From Chrysogorgia sp. JL179-B06 (lineage: Eukaryota > Cnidaria > Anthozoa > Scleralcyonacea > Chrysogorgiidae), in the NCBI GenBank assembly GCA_035772405.1, contig JAYKKM010000228.1, positions 1 to 64,000 of the forward strand: a stretch of DNA of 64,000 nucleotides, given 5' to 3'. The notes under the pieces are model-generated. The model did no database searches. It was not told where the DNA came from and saw only the letters and a program-made list of their open reading frames with translations. This document shows, in pieces, positions 37,501-49,500 of this stretch (positions are counted from its first letter, which is position 1; each line of letters begins with the position of its first letter). The translations under genes were made by a program, and so were the position numbers.

Positions 37501-40500
37501 CCAACCATGCGAGACCCTTCGCACCCAACGTCAACGCATTGTAAACTAAATTAGCCAACCCAACAGCCCATGGACCCATCTTTGTTATCGCGTTCTTAAC
37601 AGCCTGTGCGAATGACCTCGTGGCCATAGCGCCTTTCATAACAGCAGACCTCCCAGCGATAATAATAGTTGTTATAATTCCAGCCATTGAAATTGCTACA
37701 GCGCTCAACCCAACCATATTCTCTTTAGCCCATTCCTTGAATCTCTGAAACCTGTCAATGTCGACTTCTTGTTGCTCTCTAACCTCCTCTATTTCTAACT
37801 GTCCTAAAGTTCTGTATTTAGCTTGCGTAAGTCCAATCACTCTTTCGTGTAGATCAATGTGCTCTTCGTTCTCTGCAGTTGTAAGGTCTTTTCCCTCGAG
37901 CTCTACTATTCTTTCGTTCGCTTTGTCTATCGCTTCTTGAAAATGGTTTGCTTGTATTCGCAATGCACCATTAGCACCTATTCTTGATTCGCGCGCCACA
38001 CCATCACTTGGGTTGAGCACACCATTCAGCTCGCGGTTTTCGTCTGGTGATAGCCCAGGTGTGTCATCATAACCCACTCTTGTCTCAATTACTGGGAAGT
38101 CGTCTGGGATTACTTCTGTTGTGACAGCTGTTGTTTCTGTACTCTCAGGGATTTGATCAACTAACTGTTTGAACTGCTCAATCGCGTTTTTACTACTCAC
38201 GTCTTTACTGTAGATCAAGCCTTTTTTCCCAGGTATTAGAATTCGTTTGGGTTTTCCATATTTACCATCTTTGTTCATCGGTTTGAAAAGAATAGACCCT
38301 GAGCCTGTCACATACGACCTGTTGGCTATTTCCCTTGACGCGACGTCATGACCGAGTTTTTTTTTATACAACTCATACGTTTTCTTATCTATCAGCTTGA
38401 CTCTTTTTACTTGATTTTTTTTTATCTCTTTGTTGAACACGTTTATCTTGTCCAATCTTCTATAAAGATCGTCTGACCTCACCTCAAGAGCCGTGCTGTA
38501 GCTTGTATCATTGACGTCACCATATGACCCCTGTTCAACAAACTCCACCGCGGGGACTTCTGTGTTAGTTCCCCTTATTGTCACCGTCTTACCATCATCA
38601 GTGTCAACAAACGACGTCTCTTTTTGCCCACCTCGCCTCGCGTCTAGCTCACTCATTATCTTTTTCGCGTGGTCTTGATAGTCGTCGTAATTAACACGAA
38701 CGTCTTCCGGCATGTTGTCTTCAGTGTACTCACCGTACATGCCTTCAATAAAATCTTCGATATCGGCGAGCGTCTTTTCTAATTGCTCGTCACTCTCACC
38801 TTCGTACTTGTCAAAGTTTTCCATCTCGATCTCGTCAAAACCTTCCCCACCCTCAGCCATATTATATTAGCTCACATTTTGAATGTCGCTTTCTGGTATC
38901 CACGAATTATGTTTGCTCTCATAACCCAACCATTTAGCCAGCGCCATCTTCCTCCCTCTGACTTTCTTTCTTTTCAACACCTTTTCAACTCTGTACACGT
39001 CGTCGCCACCACGTTCCTTATTGACCAGCGATAACTCCTGTTCATAAAATTTACCAATAATCTGTTCACCGGTGTGGTCCTCAATTTCGTACACATTCGG
39101 ATCACCACGAATAACCTTTACCACTTTAAACAGCTCTTCAGTGAAGTTGGCTTCATAGCCCTTTGTGAACACACTCTTGTATTTACTAATTCTCACTGAC
39201 TCACCAACTCTAAACTTTGGCAATGGGTTGTCTGCAAATTGATGACCAAACAAAGTGGTCCAAACTTCACCCTCATTTGACTTATTGACATCCTTCGGCT
39301 TCATCATAATACTGCGGTTCACATTGCTATTGTAATTGCCCACGAACTGAACCAAAACATCAATCCATTTGTACGTCCCATGAGTGTAAAAGTACTTCCA
39401 CATAATACTCTTCAGACTTCTATTAAAACGCTCAACAACAGCGGCCTTTTTATCACTCTTAGTGCTGAAATATTCAACACCATGTTCTTTCAACAAACTT
39501 TTCACCCCAACATTGTAGAACTCAAGTCCATCGTCAAATTGCGCTAACTTAGGCATGGTTCCAAACCGATCTTTAAAGTCAACCAACAATTTTCCAACAG
39601 CCTTAGTCATGTTCTTAGTGTCTTTTCTATAAACTGCAATGCCAAAAGCGTATCTACTCAATATTTCAATGCCTGTCAATATCCAATAATACCCTCCATT
39701 CTGTTTTGAATACTTACTCATGTCCACTAAGTCCATTTGGAGCTCTTCACCAAGAAATCCAACAAAAGTCGCGCGGAACTTATGTCTTCTCACAATGGGT
39801 TTGTACCTAGTGTAAGTGTCCTGCGCTGTCAACCACTCTTTCACTGTTTTTCTAGTTACTTTCAATCCGTCTCCCAACGCATTTTGATACAACCTCTCTA
39901 CACCACTGTACCCTGTCTTAGGATTGTAGTAAATATCTCTCAACCCTTGCTCTGTCTCCACACCGAGCTCCATATAATTCACACAATATACAGTTCCAAT
40001 AACACCGCGCCAACGTCAGCGTCACCATTGTTTGGTTTAACACGAAACGTCATACTTGAGTAAATACCTTTTTTAATTCTCACCTTTGACTCAACATACG
40101 CATAACGTTGTATCCCTCCATCAAGAGACTGCTCGGTGGGTATTGGCAGTGTCGTGATCACATCGCTACGATTCCCGTCAGTGCCCACGTTGCTCTCCGT
40201 CTCAACAGCGTCGCACGAGACCTCTACATACTTTAGACCTCTGTTCATGTCAATCTTGTTTGGACTGTCATTCCACTGACCACCTAACGTAATCACCGCG
40301 TCCTTCGCGAAACCGAGCAAAAGCCCAATGTCACCTAGCCTAAGTTCTACTTTGGGGGTTCCCAGCGTCCTCAGAGACTGAACTTTGACCCTACTTTTAC
40401 CTGTGGCCATCAGTCTCTCCACCACGAGGTCCATCATAAACACCCTGAGCGTGTGTCGTAGAGCTCTAACCAACGCGTCGAAGTCGTAGTAGCCCACACC

Positions 40501-43500
40501 CACTCGAACTGGCCCGACTTCCGACGTTGGTTTTCCTGTAGAAATATCGAAGAATTGAATATCACCACTACCCATCACATTGTCATAGCTCCAAAACACA
40601 GTGGCTGTCTTGACTATAATGTGTGGGCTATCGTGTGTGGCTACTACACTGTAGTCAAAGGTCACAACTTTCTCCACACCTTCAATGAGCACCGTCAACT
40701 TTTGAGGGTTGTTGTGTGTACGCCGCTTTTCAACGTAGCCACCAGAGTCGAACCCATAGTTTAGACTCATTACTTTAGCGTGCGTTTAACGTTAGCTACT
40801 CAAGCGTTGCGTACAAATCCAACAATATGTCACCAACATCAACACCACTACCATCTTGGTCAGTCACATTAAACACCAGCTGTGTAAAAGCGCCTTTGTT
40901 TATCGACACCTTCGACTCAATGTTGAAGAATTGTTGAACAGAGCTCTTCAGTGGTTGGGTGGTGGTCAATGGCAACTCAACGATAACCTCGCTTTTGCTA
41001 CCATTAACAATATTCTCAGGTCTGTTCACAATGCTGCAACCCACTTGTACGTACTTCAGCCCTTTGTTAACGTCCACAACATTAGGGCTGACCAAACCAC
41101 TACTACTCACCGTTGTGTTATCGTTGAACCCTAACAGCTCTCCAAATTTAAACAGCTCTAATTGTTGGTCAGTTTTTATCTCACACTTTGAATTGTGTTT
41201 GCCATACTAGCTCGATAGCCCCTAATCCCTTCAACTCGTCGGCAATCATTTTAAAAGTGTGGTACCCAGGCTCAAAAACGTGTTTGTTACTGTTGTAACT
41301 TATTTCATCATTCACACCGGTCTCCACGTTAACATAGTCCCAAAAGATGGTCGCTTTTTTTACTAGTAAGTGAGGATCTGAGCCAAACGTCAAAAGTGCC
41401 TCTGGTAGATCCACAGTCTCCGTTGGACCTCTAATCAACACTACAACCCTGACCATATAATATAGTGTGTGTTATGTAGATGCTAACAAAAAGAAAGCAA
41501 GGTGAACTAATTCTTCTTAGTGAGTTTCCAAACGCGCAACTAAACAAGTTTGAGTTTGGGTACAACCTTGCAGACGACAATAAAACAGTCAAGACCGTCG
41601 ACACTTACTTCAAGTCAGGCCCAAAGTACTCTGACATGATAAACATAAAGTCATCAAAGTTCACGAAGAACAAGGGCTTCACGAAATTCCTTAGCGACAC
41701 ACCAAGATTCCCAAAAATATGGTCGAGCGATGGGCGTGTCCTAAAGTTACTACTGACGGAGACCCACAAGAGCTACAGAGAAGTCGCCACGTTTCCACCA
41801 TATGTCCTAAATTACCCAACCCACAATTTTGACGTCTTTGTTGACGACAATAACTCCTTCAAATCAAATCTACCGAAAATATTCATCGACACCAAAAAAC
41901 GTTACGACGACAAAGCAATTGGTGGTAACGTTAACACAGTTTGGACTCTAACGGAGAGTTACTATCAAGCGATCGCAGGTATGTACATCGCTACATACCG
42001 CTCAGGGGTGTCTCTACAAAACTTAAGTTATCACGTCGACGTCCCAAAGCAAGTCGTGGGTCTCATGAGGTTTCACGTGTACTTCACCATTCGTCGTGTG
42101 ATGTTTCGTTTGAGTAAGAGTCAAGTTGACATTAACAACATCTTAAGACTGTACCTCCCTGACTGGCGACTTTTGAAAGGTCACCTACCATTGACTGATG
42201 TTGACAATAGATACATCAAAGACATCCAAGGTGATTATCGTCGGTATTGCCCGAGACACTCTGACGGGTTCACACCATTAGGACAAGAACTACTAAACCA
42301 ATCGATCGAAGTTTACATGTACGCCATTCTTGGAGCCCAAGCGAGGTCAAAGCAAAGCATCGTGGGAACTAGAGCTAGTGCTCGAGAAACGCAACAAATC
42401 TTTAGAGACATCGTTGAAAACGCTGTGGTTCAATATTCACCGAGTGTTTGGATCAACCTTATGAACAAAGCGATTAGTGACACCAACGTTAAGCTAGACA
42501 CAGCTGTGACACCCAACACTTGGCTGATCCCCAGAAGCATGGTCTTGTTAAAGGACCCCATCGTTGGTTACAATAACGTGCTAAGAACTTCGTCCGAAAC
42601 TGGGATGACGTTTGGGTATAATGACGGGTTGAACTACCACCGAGCGTCAAAAGCGAAGCACAAAAAAGTCCATCAAGCGGCAGGGCTCCACTTGGAAACT
42701 CTAGTTACACCACCTGCAAAGAAAACAGTGGTCACCACCAATCAAATAGCGCAGACCACCACAAGTAAGTCAGACACCACGACAACGTTGGCGATAATCT
42801 TAGGGTTCTCGACAGTCTCTGGCTATTTAGTAACCAAATACACCTTAAAGTAGTAATGAGTCTAAACTATGGGTATGAGTCTGACGACCCTCACGATAAA
42901 ATACTAAAGAGAACGAAAAGACATCTGGACGAAGATCCCAAATTAAGTGCGACTGGTGGAAGGATGTCTGGAATAATAGACATGCAAGGCTCAGCGATAA
43001 AAAACGTAGCAGACCCAGTCGATGACTCAGACGCCACCAATAAAAGAACTCTAGAGCAACTACTATCAGGTTTCCTCAAGAGTCAGTCCTACAACATTGT
43101 GCTCGACTTCAACGTTAGCACACACGCCTTGAAAAACGTGGAATTTCACACCAATGGTTCAAACAAAGTGAAAGCCATTGGTGAAACAAGTAAATTAGTG
43201 CAAAACAACTCAACCTATGGTCCTATTGTTGGCATCAGCAGTGTAAGCCAAAGTTTTCTATCCCCTGTGTTAACACCAATCCCACTTGAGTCAGGTCTCC
43301 ATTTTAATTGTCCCAGTATGCAATGGTGTGATCTTTCCATTTTTGTTGTGGTGAGGTTACCTACTCGCACCGCTGGGTCAAATTGGGAGACAATTATATC
43401 AAACGACGACGGTCAGTGGGATAAGTTCATAGGGTACAAGACTGGTATGACTAATGGACTCGCGTATGGTGGTAGCATCCCAGCGATGGAGAGCATATGC

Positions 43501-46500
43501 ACTATTCCAAGTGGTGTTGACATAAGTAAAATGCATATGATATCGATACACTGGCAAATGTACAATTCACATGTCAGGGTCAACAACATCAAGTCAACCG
43601 ATTCAGACTTCGTAGCAAACATGAAAAAAATAGGCACACCCTATGGAACAATTTTTGGAATACATCGACCAAGAATACCACTCGCACCTTATGCATACCC
43701 ATCGTTGATAGAATTCTACGGCGTGAAAATTGTGAGTGGCTACATGACGAACCGAGACATCATAATCATGGGTGGAGAAATGATGAAGGAATATGGTGTA
43801 AAGTAAATGGGAGCATGTATTTCGAGACCTCATGAAACATATAAGATAAATAAGACGACTGACCACATGTTCAAAGCTGGTGGATCATTTGGTCGCGGTG
43901 ACGTTACTCTCGAGCTCCACGCTGAGATTGGTATGAGGTCTAAAAAGACTTACGGCAAACCTATTATGCTACCAGAGTCAGACACTGTGGGGGTGGTGGG
44001 AGACGTGACCTAAGTTAAAATGGGTTGGCTTAGAAAACTGATTCGTAACATTAGAAAGTTTTTCAGACGACATAGAAAACTGAGGACTAATAAAACACAC
44101 CTGCTGCATTGGTACACAACAAACCAGATCTATAAAAAACCTGACACCTATGTCGAGTAGTTTTTTTTTGCGGGGCTATAGTAATGGCAACCAACTCAGT
44201 GCAACTATTCGATGGTCACCAAATCACAACGGTTAATCACAACGGTGAAATATGGTTCAAAGCGAAAGAAGTCGCGAGCGCTCTAGGTTATGCTCGACCA
44301 AAAGATGCAGTGCACGACCACGTCGAACCTGACTGTAAAATGAAGATGGAACAGACCTCGTTTATCAACGAACTTGGGGTCTACTCATTGACGTTCTCGA
44401 GTAAATTGGAGCGCGCGAAACACTTTGGAAGGTGGGTGCACTCAGAAGTCTTACCAAGCGTTAAAAAAAGTTTAGCTGACGTCGGTCTCAAACACAACCA
44501 GTTTAAAATGATCACTGAGTTCGATCTTCATACGAAAGTTGTTGGTTTTCTTAGGAAATATTATCCAGAAGCTATTTTGATAGCCGCTTGTGGTGAAAAT
44601 CAAGACACTTCAAGTAAAAGAATAAATTCGTGGAAAAAAGGTTACCAACGTGGAACGCCTGACTTGATTATTGCCAATGCAAACCGACAGCGCAGCGGAC
44701 TAGTGATTGAGTTCAAGAACCCAGGTGGCACAGGTAAGATATCTGAAGAGCAGGAGTCTCTGCTACTCAGATACAAATCCGCTGGGTACCTAACACTCTT
44801 GTGCGACTCATACGACGACGCTATTACCACGGTAGTAAAATATTTCTTTGACGTTGGGTTTCAGTGCTCCCAGTGTTTTCGTAAATTTAAAAATAAATCA
44901 GCGTTGAGTAACCATGAGAGACGCTATTGTAAAGAGACTTTTTAGACAGTGAGTAATAAGTCGAATTAGCACTCGTTCTCGTTGTTGAGACGACACTTGA
45001 GGTGACAACTGCTCTAACATTTTTAAAAGATATTTTTTAACTTGATAAAGGTGTCTGCGAAGATTTCTCTCTTTATTTCACGAACCCTCTGACCACTGTG
45101 TGAAAAAATGTTTCTACGGTATATTGGACGCTTCACGTGACCAGTGTCTAAATTTAAAAAGTGGGGTATCCGAGAACACCCTTAATTTTGTGTGGAAGGA
45201 TGATGACGTCTGCACACTGCGCGATATTGCTCAGCGCCACCAACGAATGATGGTCCTGGGTTGTATCTCCAAGTGAATGGCGCTTCAACAGTTGTTCCGC
45301 GAGTGTCACAACAAACGGCGCAATACGCTTTTAGAAATGTGATGTCGTCTGCCATTGGGAACAACGTGTCAAGTTCACCAATTCTTTTTAAGCGCTCTGT
45401 TGATATGAGACCACAAATAATGACGTGAATGCCAGCTTTAATGTATTCGCGAATAATTGGGAGTAACCCAGAGTACCAATGGCCTTCATCAATGCCGATG
45501 ACGTCATAGTCAGCTATCTCGGAAGAACTCGGAAGGTTGGTGATTAACTTCGCAGGTAAACTGTCTGATCCGACAACAATGGTCTGACGATGTGTGGAGA
45601 ACGCGTGGTCAGTTCGCCTAGTGTCACCTGCGTTGTTTATGTAAAGGACTTTGAGCCCTGACTTACTTAACGTGATTAACCTACGAAGAGTCTCTGTTGT
45701 TTTTCCTGCAAACATGGGACCAATCACGATTTCTAGTTTACCGGTTTTCTTCATGATTACTATACCTCCAGAGAAATGTTCTCTCCTGTTGCGGCAACTG
45801 TTGTTCGTTGTTAAATATCCGCTGGAGCTCCAAGTTTCTAAGATGGGACCTCGAGCTCTCGTGTCTCAAGCGATGCATTGGGTTGTTGGTGACCACACCG
45901 CATGGGTGACAGGTGTACACGTTTTCGTCTCTCGCGAAGTGTCTGTGGGCGGGCGAGAGTACGTGGTCCCTGATATCGTCCACACCTAGTATTTCCTTAC
46001 ACCCAACCTTGCAAACGTGAACGTCGCGGTTCGCGGCGAGATCTAGCCACGCTTTGGCTTTGGTTGGGCATGGTTTCCATATAAGGGTCACTAAGAACAC
46101 TTGGAGGGAGTTACCGAGTAATGTACCGTTGGACCCACTAGGGTTGCTCAAGTAGACATCACTTGCTAACATAAGGTACTTGAATGATGAGTAACACCAC
46201 ACAGGGATTATGCTAGCTAATCTATCAGCAATCTCCTTGGCTCTACCCTCTCGAAGATCGATCCAAGTGTCGTGAAGATGCCTCGCACAGTCGACCTGGG
46301 GGATAGGCTGTTTTATTAACACCTCTTCACATCTGAGGTCGAGCAGATCGTATATTGAAAAGTACTCGTTTAAGACGTTGGGTCCATTGTCGACTCGTGG
46401 GGTAGACACACTGACAAAGGCCGTTCTCAGCAAGCGGTCAATAACTTCTTCGCTAACCTCTCGGTCTTGAGTCATTATGTTATACTCTCAGAAAAAAACC

Positions 46501-49500
46501 CTAATTTTTTAGTGCGTTTGGTCTGGAACTGTGAGACACCTGTGAGGTCAACTGTGAGACACCTGTGAGGTCAACTGTGAGTAAGATAACACGTGATAGT
46601 GTATTAGATGGTTGAGGACTCACAGACGGCTGTTGAAGCTAAGATCACAGCTGATGTGAAAAGTGTTAAGGTAAAGGACCCAAAGCGTGTCGCTGCTGGC
46701 AAAAAGTTGGCTGAGATATCGAAAGCTGCGAAAGAAAAAAAAATGCGCGAAATGATAGTTAGCGAAGAACGAGGTGGTGAGTGGAGCTATGGTTACATTG
46801 TCGGAACACTTGGTGTTATCATTGCTGCTGCTTCGCTATGGCACACAATTAGTAGTGAAAAAGAGACACAATTAGAACCTGTGAGTACCACACCAGCTAG
46901 TGTGTCAGAGAGTCATAAAACTCGTCGTCCAGCGTTAGACACATTTGATTCTTAAACAAAACACACGACAATGTATATGGCTGCGATCGATCGAAAAGAA
47001 CTTATGAGCGAATTGTACGACGCGCTACTTGTTACGACTGGTGCTGTGGCAGTGAGTATGATTTCTAAAAGGGCTTTGGGAGAACCATTGGGAACACCAG
47101 AGACTGTGAAAGGCACAGTGAAACTTGCTGCAGCTGTTGGTGCAGGAACGCTGTTAGTAAAATGGCTGCAATCAAAAAAGTGGATACCGACAGATCCATT
47201 CAAATCAATGTAAGTTAATGGTGAGCGTTGTGGCTGGAGGGATTTTTAATGCAGTGGCTTTCGCAGGCGCTGGCTTTATGTTTTCAAAGTTTAATCACAT
47301 AGGCTATGAAGCTGAGATGAAAAGGCATAACCATGCGTTGGAGCAGTTAGCCAGCGCGAAAGAAGCGTGGTATGAGAATGAGGTCGCCAAGAAAGATAAG
47401 ATCCAGCGTTTACGGCAAATGCTCTCAGACGCTAACGCTGACATTAATAACACAAACCATGCGTTGGAAGAACTTAGAAGCGTGATGACTATTCAGCACA
47501 GCGGACGAGTGTTCACTGACCTCCCGAGGGTCGCGGATTACTACCAACCGAGTGCGGAAATGAAGGAATACCAATTATTGTTTGTTAGCGCGCTAGGTTT
47601 GGGTAGTGGAATAGCGGTGTGGGTACTCACTCGGTAAAAAAAAATGTTGGAGTAGTATAAGAGCGATGGACAAACTTATGAGGCAGATGAGTTATGGCTT
47701 GACAATTGACGAGATCGCGAGTGAGACGCAAACTGAGTGTGGAGACACCCTCAGAATTTACTACTGCTCGGATTGTGACGTTGTGAAAAACATGACCAAC
47801 CGCGGTGGGTACGCGTGTCCAAAGTGTGGTGACATCGAATGGGGTTACACTCAGAGTTACAGCGACATGAGACTCACGCGATTAAAAAGCGTTCACAAAC
47901 GGTCTTGGTGGATGGGGAGGAGACTGCGGAACGTTGTGAAGGGTGAGCACCTTGAGTTGATAAAAGAGGACTTCTTGAAAGTTGTCAATGTGTTGCACTC
48001 ATGCAATTTGATAAAGGGTAGAAACGTCAGCAGATATGGGTACTACATTATTAGGTTGTGTCATAGAAGACGAGTCAAGACACTTGAGAAGGTGTCAGAC
48101 CTCAAAGACGGGAAGGTGAAAGACTTGTTCGACGATAATTTGTTTGGGGTGGTGTACCCAAAACTAGGATGGTGTGAAAGTGGCGACAATTATTACGACG
48201 AGTGGTTTAGGAAAAAACAAGTGTAGTATATAGAAGCCAATGAGTCGGACTGTGAAAAACCCACTGACAAAAAGACGGGCGCATAAGACGAGTGCAGCCG
48301 TTGTCAATTCACTAACAGATAAAGCGACCAACGTTCACGGCTTTAATAGAGATCAAGAGGGACAACCTGTAGTTGAAGACCTCACACCGTCAACGCATCC
48401 GTTAGATCAAGCGTTGTGGCTGGAGGGGTATTTAACGCAGTGGCTTTCGCAGTTGGTGGCTTTATCTCTTCAAGGTTTAACCACTTAGGCTATGAAGCTG
48501 AGACGAAAAGACATAACCATGCGTTGGAACAGCTGGCCAGTGCGAAAGAAGTGTGGTATGAAAATGAAGTCGCTAAAAAAGATCAGATTCAGCGTTTGCG
48601 ACAACAGCTCTCAGATGCTAATCCCAAAACTAGGATGGTGCGAAAGTGGTGACAATTATTACGACGAGTGGTTTAGGAAAAAAAACAAGTGTAGTATATA
48701 GAAGCCATGGGTGACGTCACAGAAAACTCACTTGTTAGAAATGGTGCAGCCGTTGTAAATCCACTAACAGGTAGAGCAGTCAACGTTCACGGGCGAGTCT
48801 ACAATCAACTTGTTAGAGATGGTGTCTTTAGCAACACGACAAATGCCAGCACTATTAACCCACTGACAAACAGGCGAGCTAACATCAGTAGTCGGACGCA
48901 CACCCGTCTCGTTAGAAACCAGGAAGCGCAACCCACAGTTGAAGACCATAGCCCACGGCTGTTGGATCGAGCACTGAGAGGGTTCACAAGGTCTTATGGA
49001 GTCGAGGTAATCGACGACAGAGACATCAACCAGGTAAACGGCAGTAGAAGCGCTGTCATCAACCTCTTGAGACGTGAGTTGGGTGAGACCAATGGAATGA
49101 AAGTGGTAGAGACAGTTAAGGTCACTTTTGAGAAAGTCCTAGAGCGTGATAAGACCACATACAAAACTGCCTACTTTAACAGCGAAACGTTTGTCGTCAT
49201 TAATGAGCGTGACATTGAAGGTGTTGCCAACCGTGGATCGGAGCAGATTCTAACGCGGGTAGCTGGGTGGTTATCTGAGGGGTCTGGATGGACTATCGAC
49301 AAAATAGACGCACACTACGTTAATGTCGCTATTTACAGACCTTTGCATGGGAGTAGCTACATTGTGTTGCCAAAGGAGCTGCGCAACAGTATGAAGGGCT
49401 TGGTAAACGTAAATAACGATGATGACAACGAGTGCTTTAGATGGTGTCACCTAGCGCATAAGTTTCCTGTTGGAAAACACTCCGATAGAACGTCGAAGTA

